From assembly GCA_003212345.1 (NCBI GenBank), contig QCPZ01000012.1, positions 1 to 40,647 of the forward strand: a stretch of 40,647 bases of DNA, in the 5' to 3' direction. The notes beneath the pieces were generated by a model, which worked only from the letters and a program-made list of their open reading frames with translations, was not told the DNA's origin and ran no database searches. Shown here piece by piece: positions 9,360 to 20,982 of the stretch. Numbering within the stretch: position 1 is the first letter of the stretch; each line of letters opens with the position of its first letter. Source of the DNA: SAR116 cluster bacterium AG-447-A06. GTDB lineage: Bacteria; Pseudomonadota; Alphaproteobacteria; Puniceispirillales; Puniceispirillaceae. Made by a program: the position numbers and the translations under genes.

Positions 9360-10427
9360 CTATGCCTTTGCAATAAGCCGCGCATCAGTCAACGGCAGCA
9401 GAATGTCAGTGAAGAGTTCGCTTGGGTCTGGTTCAGGGCTGGTTTGAGCAAACTCGGTCGCTGCCGTGACCATTGCTTTGACGTCTGAGTCAATGTCTTT
9501 CAGGCGCACATCGTCAACATTCTGGCTTTTGAGAAGATCGCGAATATGGTCAATTGGGTCATGCTGCCTGCGCATCGCATCCACTTCTTCGCGGGTGCGG
9601 TATTTTGCTGGATCTGACATTGAATGCCCACGGTAGCGATAGGTTTTCATCTCGAGGATATATGGGCCTTTCCCTTCCCGGCAATGGGCTAAGGCTTCAA
9701 GAGCGGCGGTGCGCACGGCCAGCACATTCATGCCATCAACCTGTTTTCCTGGAATACCATAGGCCATGCCCCGATCAGCCAAGGCCCGACCCGCCGCGGC
9801 CCGCGTGACCTTTGTGCCCATGCCATATTGGTTATTTTCAATCACGAAAACGACCGGAAGATCCCACAAGGCAGCCATGTTAAAACTCTCGTAAACCTGC
9901 CCCTGATTTACCGCGCCATCACCAAGATAGGTCATGCAAACATTTGGTTGCGCTTTGTATTTATGAGAAAAAGCAAGGCCAACGCCAATGGGCACCTGCG
10001 CGCCAACAATACCATGACCACCGAAAAAGTTTTTTTCACGGCTGAACATATGCATTGAGCCCCCTTTGCCGCGCGAATACCCACCCTCGCGGCCAGTCAA
10101 TTCTGCCATAACGCCGCTGGAGTGCATCCCACAAGCAAGCATATGGCCGTGATCGCGGTATGAGGTAACAACGGTATCGCCTGGTTGAGAGGCTGATTGC
10201 AACCCAACAACCACGGCCTCTTGGCCAATATAGAGATGGCAGAACCCACCAATTTGCCCCATGCCATATAGCTGTCCTGCCTTTTCTTCAAAACGGCGGA
10301 TCAACAGCATATCCTTATACATTTCCACGAGTTCTTCAGTTGGCAGCATGTCATCCACGCCAGAAGCAACTGTTTTTGGCGGTCGACCCGGCCCACGCTT
10401 ACGTTTGATTGCTGCTTTTGTGTTCAT
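9360..10427 (-). CDS. pdhA: Pyruvate dehydrogenase E1 alpha subunit
   Basis: This is the alpha half of E1, carrying most of the thiamine diphosphate site. The 355-residue protein shows GQEAVVVGLQSA, RDHGHMLACG, the TPP/Mg motif from GDG (169-171) to NN (198-199), and YRYRGHSMSDPAKYR (phosphorylation-loop region). I chose the ATG at 10427, with GAGGTGAG six bases upstream, over a start 25 codons earlier. The N-terminus is very basic and includes KRKRGPGRPPKT (residues 8-19), an AT-hook-like sequence that is not part of the enzyme fold. It is the first gene of pdhA-pdhB-pdhC-lpd-lipA. The 207 bp upstream, up to ftsB, are strongly A+T-rich and probably hold the operon promoter. Confidence 0.95.
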   Translation of the reverse strand: MNTKAAIKRKRGPGRPPKTVASGVDDMLPTEELVEMYKDMLLIRRFEEKAGQLYGMGQIGGFCHLYIGQEAVVVGLQSASQPGDTVVTSYRDHGHMLACGMHSSGVMAELTGREGGYSRGKGGSMHMFSREKNFFGGHGIVGAQVPIGVGLAFSHKYKAQPNVCMTYLGDGAVNQGQVYESFNMAALWDLPVVFVIENNQYGMGTKVTRAAAGRALADRGMAYGIPGKQVDGMNVLAVRTAALEALAHCREGKGPYILEMKTYRYRGHSMSDPAKYRTREEVDAMRRQHDPIDHIRDLLKSQNVDDVRLKDIDSDVKAMVTAATEFAQTSPEPDPSELFTDILLPLTDARLIAKA

Positions 10428-10634
10428 GCTTCTCACCTCATTTTGACCGTAATACCATAACCAAAAATGGACAGACCATGCGAACGTGACTTGCGGCCTC
10501 ACAAGCTACAAGCAACTTTACGATTAAGAATTCAGCGATTTTTTAATTTTTGCAACATTTTTATTATGCTGTTTTTATTATATTTTTTATGAATAAACTG
10601 AATTTTAGTTAACTAATTATAAAAATTTTGGATA

Positions 10635-10955
10635 TTAAAATTTCAAATCTGGCAGATCTATTGAAACAATCACATCATTTGGCGCAAACAGCCCCAACTC
10701 AGAACGCGCAGTTTCAGCGAGAATATCAGCATCAACACCGTCTTTATGCATCAACGAAATACGATGGCTCAAAAAAGACTTATGCTTCTCAAGTAAAGAT
10801 AATTGTTCTTGAGCCTGTATGATTTTATGCTCGAGTTGTGGCCTCGCGAGAATTCCGCGATCGCCGGCGATAGTATGGAACCCAAAAAACGCGACCATTG
10901 TTCCCAGTAGAAAGAAACTACCAGCAAATGCAAAGGTCTTTCTCATTACATACAT
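10635..10955 (-). CDS. ftsB: FtsB/DivIC-type septum formation initiator
   Basis: This small bitopic cell-division protein links early and late divisome proteins with FtsL and FtsQ. After a short basic N-terminus there is one membrane segment (TFAFAGSFFLLGTMVAFFGF). Then come the family's GDRGIL turn, a coiled coil rich in Leu, Glu and Lys, and a C-terminal TARSELGLFAPNDVIVSI, which matches the conserved A-R-x-E-L-G-x-x-x-P end. The start is uncertain: ATGs at 10970, 10955 and 10946 are all possible, and I prefer 10955, with GGGG nine bases upstream. It sits between eno and pdhA, the standard alphaproteobacterial place. Confidence 0.85.
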   Translation of the reverse strand: MYVMRKTFAFAGSFFLLGTMVAFFGFHTIAGDRGILARPQLEHKIIQAQEQLSLLEKHKSFLSHRISLMHKDGVDADILAETARSELGLFAPNDVIVSIDLPDLKF

Positions 10956-11091
10956 CGGTCGCAACCCCATCACGATACAAGTTGCACAAAAGGCTGAGCA
11001 ACCCAACACAAAATACAGTGAATCAGACCCCGAGTACCGCGTCAAGAAAAATACGAATCGCCGGTTTTACTCGATTTTTGCGATATTCTGG

Positions 11092-12423
<1,332 letters not shown>

Positions 12424-12453
12424 TCACGGACCAGTGCAACCATTCACCAAGCG

Positions 12454-13272
12454 CTAACCCCGCCTCGCCTGATCAATTCGCATCAACATATCTAGCACTG
12501 CTGGCATTTCAGATAATGGAACCATATTTGGCCCGTCAGATGGCGCCTGATCAGGGTTTTGATGAGACTCCATGAAAAGACCTTGCACACCAACAGCCAC
12601 CGCCGCGCGTGCCAACACTGGTACAAATTCCCGTTGCCCACCCGAGCTATCTCCGAGGCCACCCGGTTGTTGGACCGAATGAGTGGCATCAAAAATAACT
12701 GGGTGCCCCAACGCCGCCATCGTTGGCAAGGCGCGCATGTCAGATACTAATGCGTTATAGCCGAATGATGTTCCCCGCTCAGTTAGCAATAGTTTATCAT
12801 TACCAGCCTTGATAATTTTTGCTGCAACATGTTCCATATCCCATGGGGCCAGAAACTGTCCCTTTTTCAGATTTATCACACATCCGGTTTTGGCCGCTTC
12901 GACTAGAAGGTCAGTTTGCCGACACAAAAAGGCTGGGATTTGAATGACGTCCAGCACTTCAGCCGCCGCAGCGCATTGCTCAGGAAGGTGGACATCACTT
13001 AGCACTGGTACACCAATCTTCGCTTTAACCATGGCCAAAATTTCAAGGCCACTATCCATGCCAACGCCCCTCGCAGCGCCGGCAGATGTTCGATTTGCCT
13101 TGTCATAAGATGATTTATACACAAACCCCATTCCGGCCGTGGCTGCCATTTTGGCGAGCGCCTCGGCACAATACAGAGCATGGTCAGCGCTTTCGATCTG
13201 GCAAGGTCCTGTAATCAACAGCAGCGGCGCATCGCCGCCACATGCAACGTTACCGATTGTTACAGCCTGCAT
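12454..13272 (-). CDS. kdsA: 3-deoxy-8-phosphooctulonate (Kdo-8-phosphate) synthase
   Basis: KdsA condenses phosphoenolpyruvate with arabinose 5-phosphate to make Kdo 8-phosphate for lipopolysaccharide, so the cell has a Gram-negative outer membrane. The 272-residue TIM-barrel protein shows [88 protein letters not shown] and [19 protein letters not shown] chose the ATG at 13272, behind GGAG, because the 12 extra codons upstream do not match the family. It lies between pyrG and eno, in the common pyrG-kdsA-eno order. Confidence 0.96.
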   Translation of the reverse strand: MQAVTIGNVACGGDAPLLLITGPCQIESADHALYCAEALAKMAATAGMGFVYKSSYDKANRTSAGAARGVGMDSGLEILAMVKAKIGVPVLSDVHLPEQCAAAAEVLDVIQIPAFLCRQTDLLVEAAKTGCVINLKKGQFLAPWDMEHVAAKIIKAGNDKLLLTERGTSFGYNALVSDMRALPTMAALGHPVIFDATHSVQQPGGLGDSSGGQREFVPVLARAAVAVGVQGLFMESHQNPDQAPSDGPNMVPLSEMPAVLDMLMRIDQARRG

Positions 13273-13323
13273 AACACCTGCTCCCTGACACAAATAGCGG
13301 TCGCTCACGGCCCATAGCCACGA

Positions 13324-15018
<1,695 letters not shown>

Positions 15019-15061
15019 TCAAAATTGTTTGGATTGACAAATGGCGAATCACCACTTGCAA

Positions 15062-15373
15062 TTATTTTCCTGTTGGCACAGCCGGGCCGGAGGGGATTGA
15101 TGGCACTTCTTTAATAACATCATCGACAATAGACATAGGCGGCTTTCCGACACCGGCCATAATTGCAAGAATTATGGTTGTTGAAAAGAAGCCAACGGCC
15201 AAAATGGTTGTGGCTCTTGTAAGTAAATTTGCTGTTCCACGCGCTGTCATAAAGCCTCCGCCAGCACCACCGCCGCCGATACCAAGACCACCACCCTCAC
15301 TCCGCTGCAATAAAACAGTGATAACCAGCCCTAGGGCGATCAGAATATGAATGGTCAGAACCAGCGTTTCCAT
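15062..15373 (-). CDS. secG: Preprotein translocase subunit SecG
   Basis: SecG is the small non-essential subunit of the SecYEG inner-membrane channel. The 103-residue protein has an N-terminal membrane helix (LVLTIHILIALGLVITVLLQ), the conserved RSEGGGLGIGGGG loop, a second helix (TTILAVGFFSTTIILAIMAG) and a Pro-rich tail. AGGA lies about ten bases before the ATG. It sits between tpiA and pyrG, the common alphaproteobacterial order. The 122 bp between it and tpiA hold no gene. Confidence 0.92.
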   Translation of the reverse strand: METLVLTIHILIALGLVITVLLQRSEGGGLGIGGGGAGGGFMTARGTANLLTRATTILAVGFFSTTIILAIMAGVGKPPMSIVDDVIKEVPSIPSGPAVPTGK

Positions 15374-15495
15374 AGTTTAGTTTTCCTGAAAGTTGGAGTG
15401 ATTGGGCGCTTATATGGTGTCTTTATTTTGTTTTCAACAAAAATGCCGCAAATATGGCTGAATTTTGGACTCATTTACCTTATTTTCAAGACAGG

Positions 15496-16248
15496 CTAGG
15501 ATTTTGACATCTGTGTCCGCGCCGAGTCGCAAATTGAACCAAAAGCCTCGGCGTCGAGGCTTGCACCACCCACAAGCCCTCCGTAAACATTATCAAGCGC
15601 GAAAATAGCGGCCGCATTTTCCGCATTCACCGACCCACCATAAACGACCGGTACTTTAGCCGCAGCCACCCCCTCCTGACTTTTGGGGAGTTCGCTGGCA
15701 ATTGCGTTATGCATGGCAACGATATCATCAAGTGAAGCGACTTCGCCCGTACCGATAGCCCATACCGGCTCATAGGCAATCATCAAACGATCGTGCGGCG
15801 TATCATCAGGCACCGAAATACGCAACTGATCAATAACAACTTGTTCAGCCTTCCCTGCCTCGCGCTCGCCCAGCGTCTCGCCAAGACAAATCATAACATC
15901 CAAGCCATGCGCTAATGCCTGACGCGCTTTTGCTGCGACTAACTCACTTGTCTCGCCGTGATTTGCTCGACGTTCAGAATGCCCTAATAGCACAATTGAA
16001 GCCCCGCAATCTCGAAGCATTGCAGCTGAAACGTCGCCCGTATGTGCACCAGCCGCATCCTGATGGCAATCCTGCCCACCCAGACGGATTTCACTTTGCC
16101 CAAGGCGCACCGATAACGGCACTAGGTAAGGGTGCGGCAAAAATAAAATGCGCTTTACCGGTTGAAAACTGCACGCATCTAGGCCGGCTACAAGCCTGCC
16201 CGCGGCATCAAATGACGGGTTCATTTTCCAATTAGCGGCAACAATCAT
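15496..16248 (-). CDS. tpiA: Triosephosphate isomerase
   Basis: TpiA interconverts dihydroxyacetone phosphate and glyceraldehyde 3-phosphate. The 250-residue TIM barrel carries the substrate lysine in VAANWKMNP, the catalytic His in LLGHSERRANHGE, the catalytic Glu in IAYEPVWAIGTGEVAS, and the phosphate-binding PVVYGGSVNAENAAAIFALDNVYGGLVGGASLD. It is the first gene of the minus-strand series tpiA-secG-pyrG-kdsA-eno and is divergent from ppiD. Confidence 0.96.
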   Translation of the reverse strand: MIVAANWKMNPSFDAAGRLVAGLDACSFQPVKRILFLPHPYLVPLSVRLGQSEIRLGGQDCHQDAAGAHTGDVSAAMLRDCGASIVLLGHSERRANHGETSELVAAKARQALAHGLDVMICLGETLGEREAGKAEQVVIDQLRISVPDDTPHDRLMIAYEPVWAIGTGEVASLDDIVAMHNAIASELPKSQEGVAAAKVPVVYGGSVNAENAAAIFALDNVYGGLVGGASLDAEAFGSICDSARTQMSKS

Positions 16249-16656
16249 TTCATAACAACTATTTTAATATTTTTCATTTACGGTTACCATACCGAGCTAA
16301 ACCTCATTCGTCGCTGGTATTATAAACTATCTGATAAAAACCTAACCAAAAGAGCATATTCAATTGCGGATTCCAGCATTCAACTTTCAGTTCCATTCGT
16401 CCTTTTTCAATACGTTGTCCGGGCAACAGTACCCGCAACGGGATAACCTGACTAGCCTTGGCTTTACCTCCTGTGTAAAATGGGGCAAAAAGCCCTGATT
16501 TTTGGTGTTAAATACGATATCTACCGATATTGAAGTTGCCCCGCTTGTTGGCAATCTTTATTACCATATCTAACGACTAAAGTTTTATGACTCAAACCCT
16601 GCTATGATCTCATAGCGAAAATCGACTGACTAAACCAAGAAATGGACACCTGAAAA
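16249..16656. other. Divergent intergenic region between tpiA and ppiD, no gene seen
   Basis: About 400 bp separate the divergent tpiA and ppiD starts and must hold promoters for both. I see no open frame that looks coding. The only distinct structure is the short inverted repeat at 16601-16616, with a TGCTATGAT extended -10-like sequence overlapping it. Confidence 0.5.
16601..16616. promoter_or_regulatory. Inverted repeat in the ppiD upstream region, possible operator
   Basis: Perfect 7-bp arms (GCTATGA and TCATAGC) are separated by two bases, 41 bp before the ppiD ATG. The left arm overlaps a -10-like TATGAT preceded by TGC. This position suits a repressor site or a short 5' hairpin. The assignment is by shape and place only. 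Confidence 0.3.
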
Positions 16657-18513
16657 ATGCTACAAGCAATGCGCAGCGGCACCAAATCACCAATTATGAA
16701 GTTTTTTCTGCTGTTTTTGGCAGCTGGATTTGCTTTGTGGGGTATTGGCGATGGTACAACCGGCCTCATTGGTGGCAGCGATAAAGCCATTTCAGCCAGT
16801 GAGGAGGCTGTTTCACCGCGCGAAGTCGCCTTTGAGTTTGAGCGCACACGAAGAAATTATATGCCAAACAGCAGCGTTGGCGAAGCCTTGCAAGACGGCT
16901 TACTCAGCGATGTGATGGGCTCTTTGTCGCGCGAGGTTCTTTTCCGGGCTGAAAATCGCTCGCTTGGCTTGACTGTAACGCGCGAAATGCAGCGTGATGC
17001 AATCATCAGCGAAAAATCCTTTCATGATGACACAGGCGTTTTTTCAGAAGGCCGATTCATACAGACGCTTGCCAATGCGGGGATATCCGAATCAAATTAT
17101 CTAAAACGTGTCGATAATGTGTTGATGCGCGACCAATTGGTTGGTGCTCTATCATCTGGTGTCCGTTTTGACAACACCACCGCTCATGCTATTGCCGCTT
17201 TTGATTTGGAAAAGCGTGTTGTTCGGCTAACCAGCTTTTCTGTTAATCCCGAGACGATTACCCTGCCAACCGATAGCGAAATTGACGACTTTTTCGCAGA
17301 AAACAAATCTGCCTATGATGCTCCTGATCTCCGAAATGTAACCATTGCGAGTATATCAGCCGATATGATTGCCACCGGGCTTGCAATTAGTGAAGCCGAA
17401 ATAAAAACTGCTTTCGAAAGCCGCCTTGACGAGTTCAGCACGCCGGAACGACGAAACATACGGCAAATGGTTTTTGATGACATAGATAAGGCGAAGACCG
17501 CCCTATCGCGCCTGGATGCGGGGGAAGAATTTAATGCCGTTGCTGCCGACATGTTGAACTGGACCGAAGATGACACAAAACTCGGCGATGTCAGCAAATC
17601 AGCGCTAGATCCAGCCTTGGCAAAAATTGCCTTTAGTAGTGAAACTGGCAGCCCCACGGGGCCTGTGGAAACAGCTTTTGGGCAACATGTCATTATCGTT
17701 GATAAGATCACAATGGGCGGACAAGCTTTGCTGCCGGATGTGAAAGAAAAAATCATAGCTACACTTCGTGCCGAACAATCGATTGACCTACTTTATGACA
17801 AGGCCAATGAGTTTGAAGATGCAATCGGCTCGGGTGCCACCCTGCGTGAAGCTGCTGAAAAATTAGGCGGTAGCCTTGTCACCGTCGAAAATGTCAGTCG
17901 AAATGGCCGAGATATTGATGGCGCCGTAATCACAGGCGACGGGGCCAATCTAATACAGGATACCGCTGTGCTAGATTTGATTTGGAGTAGTGACGTCAAC
18001 GAAACAAGTGTTATTCAAGAGGGCGGCGACGATATGTTCTTTGCGGTTGAGGTCAATTCAGAAAGCCCGCAACAAGAGCGCAGTCTTGACGACGTCAAAG
18101 CGCGTGTCATTGCTGACATGAAACGGATCGAAGCTATAAAGAAAGCTAAAGCCAGTGCCGAAGCCGCGGCCAAACTCAACAATGATAACGGCACCATCAG
18201 CGAGCCGTTTCGCCGTAACGGTCTGGGCTTTGATCACGAGGCCGCAGGCATTATTGCCAACCAAGCCTTTGATCAGGCGAGTGGTAGCAGTGGTGTCGTT
18301 GAAACCGGCAACGAGGTGATTGCTGTAAAAACAGTGAAAATTGTTCCAGCCGGTGACAAAGAAGTCAAAGAAACCACCAAAATTGTTGTTGAGGTGTTAA
18401 ATAACGCGCTTCGTGAGGATATGCTCAATATGGTACTATTGGCTTTGTCGGAAAGTCATGATCTTCAGTTAAACCCAGCAGGTGTTCGCCAAATATTGGT
18501 CGGGACCCAGTAG
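16657..18513 (+). CDS. ppiD: PpiD-like periplasmic peptidyl-prolyl isomerase/chaperone (SurA N-terminal type)
   Basis: PpiD is anchored in the inner membrane next to the Sec channel and helps newly exported proteins fold. The 618-residue protein has a short cytoplasmic start (MLQAMRSGTKSPIMK), one membrane segment (FFLLFLAAGFALWGIGDGT), a SurA_N-like helical region to about residue 190, and a parvulin-like segment around residues 240-350 (TPERRNIRQMVFDDIDKAKT, then GPVETAFGQHVIIVDKI). A long C-terminal chaperone region follows. The parvulin domain looks diverged, so isomerase activity is uncertain. trpE follows two bases after its stop, an order seen in many alphaproteobacteria. Confidence 0.87.
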   Translation: MLQAMRSGTKSPIMKFFLLFLAAGFALWGIGDGTTGLIGGSDKAISASEEAVSPREVAFEFERTRRNYMPNSSVGEALQDGLLSDVMGSLSREVLFRAENRSLGLTVTREMQRDAIISEKSFHDDTGVFSEGRFIQTLANAGISESNYLKRVDNVLMRDQLVGALSSGVRFDNTTAHAIAAFDLEKRVVRLTSFSVNPETITLPTDSEIDDFFAENKSAYDAPDLRNVTIASISADMIATGLAISEAEIKTAFESRLDEFSTPERRNIRQMVFDDIDKAKTALSRLDAGEEFNAVAADMLNWTEDDTKLGDVSKSALDPALAKIAFSSETGSPTGPVETAFGQHVIIVDKITMGGQALLPDVKEKIIATLRAEQSIDLLYDKANEFEDAIGSGATLREAAEKLGGSLVTVENVSRNGRDIDGAVITGDGANLIQDTAVLDLIWSSDVNETSVIQEGGDDMFFAVEVNSESPQQERSLDDVKARVIADMKRIEAIKKAKASAEAAAKLNNDNGTISEPFRRNGLGFDHEAAGIIANQAFDQASGSSGVVETGNEVIAVKTVKIVPAGDKEVKETTKIVVEVLNNALREDMLNMVLLALSESHDLQLNPAGVRQILVGTQ

Positions 18514-18515
18514 AG

Positions 18516-20012
18516 ATGCCGGTAATTCGTGACGAATTTAATAAATTTGCTGCCACCTTTGATGCAGGAAAATGTCAACTTGTTCACCGCGCCCTAGTCG
18601 CAGATACCCAGACCCCTGTTTCCGCATATCTTAAGCTAGCTGTGGGCAAACCAAATAGTTTTTTACTGGAGTCTGTTGAAGGTGGTGAAGTAAGGGGCAG
18701 GTTCTCAGTCATCGGCTTGGATCCTGACCTGATCTGGCGTTGTCGCAAGGGGCAGGCAGAGATTAATCGCACACCACATGGTGAAAACAAATTTGAAGCG
18801 GATAACCTACCACCCCTTGAGTCATTGCGGGCATTGATGCGGCAATCAGAAATGCCTGATACAGGCGACTTGCCGCCCATGGCTGCCGGATTATTCGGCT
18901 ATTTTAGCTATGATATGATCCGCCAAATCGAAGACATCCCTGATACCAATAAAACAATTGTTGAAATGGATGATGCCCTATTATTACGACCATCTCTTAT
19001 TGCAATTTTTGATCGGCTGAAAGATAGCATTACCCTTGTCACTCAGGTCCGGCCCCAGGATTGGGATAATGCGAGAGTGGCATTGGATAGTGCGCGAGAT
19101 CGCCTCGCCAAGGCCATTGATGACCTTGATAGCCCACTTCCTCATACTGAAATTGGTAACTCTGACGAACCACTTCCCGAACCACAAACCAATATGAACA
19201 AATCAGCCTTTTTGTCTATGGTCGCAAAAGCCAAAGAATATATTCGTGCAGGCGACATCTTCCAGATTGTTGTCTCCCAGCGCTTCAGCATTCCATTTCA
19301 CTTGCCCTCTATCAATCTTTATAGGTCATTGCGCCGCTTAAACCCTTCACCATTTCTGTTTCATTTTGATTTTGGAGGAATGACACTTGTCGGATCCAGT
19401 CCAGAAATTCTCGTTCGGTTGCGTGGCAATCAAGTCACTATTCGTCCGGTTGCTGGCACCAGGAAACGTGGTAACACACCTGATGAAGATGCAGCAAACG
19501 CAGCTGATTTAATGGCCGACGTCAAAGAGCGAGCTGAACACTTGATGCTGCTTGATCTCGGACGCAATGATGTTGGCCGTGTTTCAAAGCCCGGTTCCGT
19601 GCGGGTTAAATCCAATTACGAAGTTGAATACTACAGCCACGTGATGCACATAGCATCGGAGGTTGAAGGAGAAATCCGTGAAGGCCTTGACGCGGTTGAC
19701 GCATTAATTGCCGGATTTCCAGCTGGCACAGTATCGGGCGCTCCAAAAATCCGGGCAATGGAACTTATTGACGAACTTGAACCAGATCGCCGTGGCGCTT
19801 ACGCTGGTGCCATTGGCTACATTTCAGTTGCCGGCGATCTAGATACTTGCATCGCGCTACGAACAGCGATTGTTAAGGATCAGAAAATGTATGTTCAGGC
19901 TGGTGCGGGCGTTGTTTATGACAGTGATCCAAACTCTGAATATGAAGAAACGCTCAATAAAGCGCGTGCCTTAATACGGGCAGCTGGTGAGGCCTTGCGC
20001 TTCACCCGCTAA
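18516..20012 (+). CDS. trpE: Anthranilate synthase component I
   Basis: TrpE makes anthranilate from chorismate, with glutamine-derived ammonia supplied by TrpG, in the first step of tryptophan synthesis. The 498-residue protein shows the N-terminal tryptophan-feedback region (SFLLESVEGGEVRGRFSVIG) and the chorismate-binding domain: IRAGDIFQIVVSQRFS, PSPFLFHFDFGGMTLVGSSPEILVR, RPVAGTRKRG, LMLLDLGRNDVGRV, FPAGTVSGAPKIRAMELIDELEP and GAGVVYDSDPNSEYEE. It is spaced two bases from ppiD, so it is probably co-transcribed. Unlike many relatives, no trpG, trpD or trpC follows; the next gene is a LysE exporter. Confidence 0.96.
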   Translation: MPVIRDEFNKFAATFDAGKCQLVHRALVADTQTPVSAYLKLAVGKPNSFLLESVEGGEVRGRFSVIGLDPDLIWRCRKGQAEINRTPHGENKFEADNLPPLESLRALMRQSEMPDTGDLPPMAAGLFGYFSYDMIRQIEDIPDTNKTIVEMDDALLLRPSLIAIFDRLKDSITLVTQVRPQDWDNARVALDSARDRLAKAIDDLDSPLPHTEIGNSDEPLPEPQTNMNKSAFLSMVAKAKEYIRAGDIFQIVVSQRFSIPFHLPSINLYRSLRRLNPSPFLFHFDFGGMTLVGSSPEILVRLRGNQVTIRPVAGTRKRGNTPDEDAANAADLMADVKERAEHLMLLDLGRNDVGRVSKPGSVRVKSNYEVEYYSHVMHIASEVEGEIREGLDAVDALIAGFPAGTVSGAPKIRAMELIDELEPDRRGAYAGAIGYISVAGDLDTCIALRTAIVKDQKMYVQAGAGVVYDSDPNSEYEETLNKARALIRAAGEALRFTR

Positions 20013-20170
20013 ACACTGATCTTCAGTAAATTGTCTCTATTATACCGTACTAAAGTTAGTTTCACATTGGTAACCTTCATGTTGTCAAATCCAGATATCT
20101 CTGCCAAAAATAGGGCTGGAGTATAATTAAGTATCAAGGCTTCACCCGGCTCACAAATCAAAAGCACCCA

Positions 20171-20767
20171 ATGGATTTACCAAGCATTTTGTCATTCACT
20201 CTATTTGCATCTGTTTCCGCATTTACTCCAGGGCCTAACAACATAATGCTGGCAGCATCGGGCGCAAATTTTGGGTTTCGAGCAAGCCTACCGCATATCC
20301 TTGGGGTCTCGGTGGGCTTTATCTCATTGGTGATTGCAGCTGGATTTGGGCTTGCCAGCCTGTTTGCTGCGTTTCCCAACCTTTATGATGTTATGAAAAT
20401 CATCAGCTTTATATTCCTGATCTATCTAGCATGGCGGATTGGCAGTGCTGGCCGAGCGCAAACTCGACGGCCCAACGAGCCTTTGAAGTTCTGGCAAGCT
20501 GCGATGTTTCAGTTGGTGAACCCAAAAGGAGTATCTGTTATCATTAGTTCGGTTACCGCCTACACCAGCAGCGCAACAACAGTAGCAAGCGAGGTATTTG
20601 TGCTGTTTGTTGTGTTCTCTTTTGTCACCGTTGGATCCACCATCACATGGACCCTATTTGGTCTGGTGATCGGACAAGTTCTTAATACACCAAAAAGGCT
20701 GCGACTGTTCAACATCGCAATGGCCAGTTTGTTACTCATTAGCCTTCTACCAGTTGTTATCACTTAG
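20171..20767 (+). CDS. LysE/RhtB family exporter
   Basis: This 198-residue membrane protein belongs to the family that exports amino acids and related solutes. It opens with the family signature FTPGPNNIMLAASGANFGFRASLPH (near residues 19-43). The second conserved block, QLVNPKGVSVIIS, is at about residue 117, and there are five or six hydrophobic helices. The substrate cannot be read from the sequence. It stands alone, about 160 bp after trpE and 215 bp before the acyl-CoA synthetase gene, with no clear ribosome-binding site. It marks the start of the accessory segment. Confidence 0.88.
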   Translation: MDLPSILSFTLFASVSAFTPGPNNIMLAASGANFGFRASLPHILGVSVGFISLVIAAGFGLASLFAAFPNLYDVMKIISFIFLIYLAWRIGSAGRAQTRRPNEPLKFWQAAMFQLVNPKGVSVIISSVTAYTSSATTVASEVFVLFVVFSFVTVGSTITWTLFGLVIGQVLNTPKRLRLFNIAMASLLLISLLPVVIT

Positions 20768-20838
20768 CCAATTTCCTGTTTTGGCGGGACTAAAGGGATC
20801 CACTCCGTCCTGCTCACTCCGCAAAAATTCGTCGAACA

Positions 20839-20886
20839 AACATGCTCACATGTTCGCGGGAGGTGTATATGGAAGGCAAAATCTAA
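20839..20886 (+). promoter_or_regulatory. Hairpin followed by a five-codon reading frame with strong ribosome site, upstream of the acyl-CoA synthetase gene
   Basis: An inverted repeat, AACATG/CATGTT around a CTCA loop (20839-20854), is followed by GGGAGG and then ATG with only five codons (MEGKI) before TAA at 20884-20886. The next gene starts 97 bp further on. A leader peptide or the remnant of a lost gene start would both fit. No function is established. Confidence 0.2.
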
Positions 20887-20982
20887 AAAACGAATTTAAA
20901 TTTTCTCGCAATCAGATTTGCAATTAGGCCAACTTTCGATAGGCTTAAAAATTACTCATTATCAGAACAAAGTACCACAAGC

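Noticed and set aside
8875-9447. Long plus-strand frame opposite pdhB (190 codons), with similar ones opposite lpd, pdhC and ppiD
   Set aside because: Ser/Ala-rich mirror frames of GC-biased coding sequence. The opposite strand encodes unmistakable enzymes.
20833-20857. SOS (LexA) box, because of GAAC and GTTC half-sites
   Set aside because: The alphaproteobacterial LexA site is a direct GTTC-N7-GTTC repeat. Here the halves are inverted and spacing does not fit.
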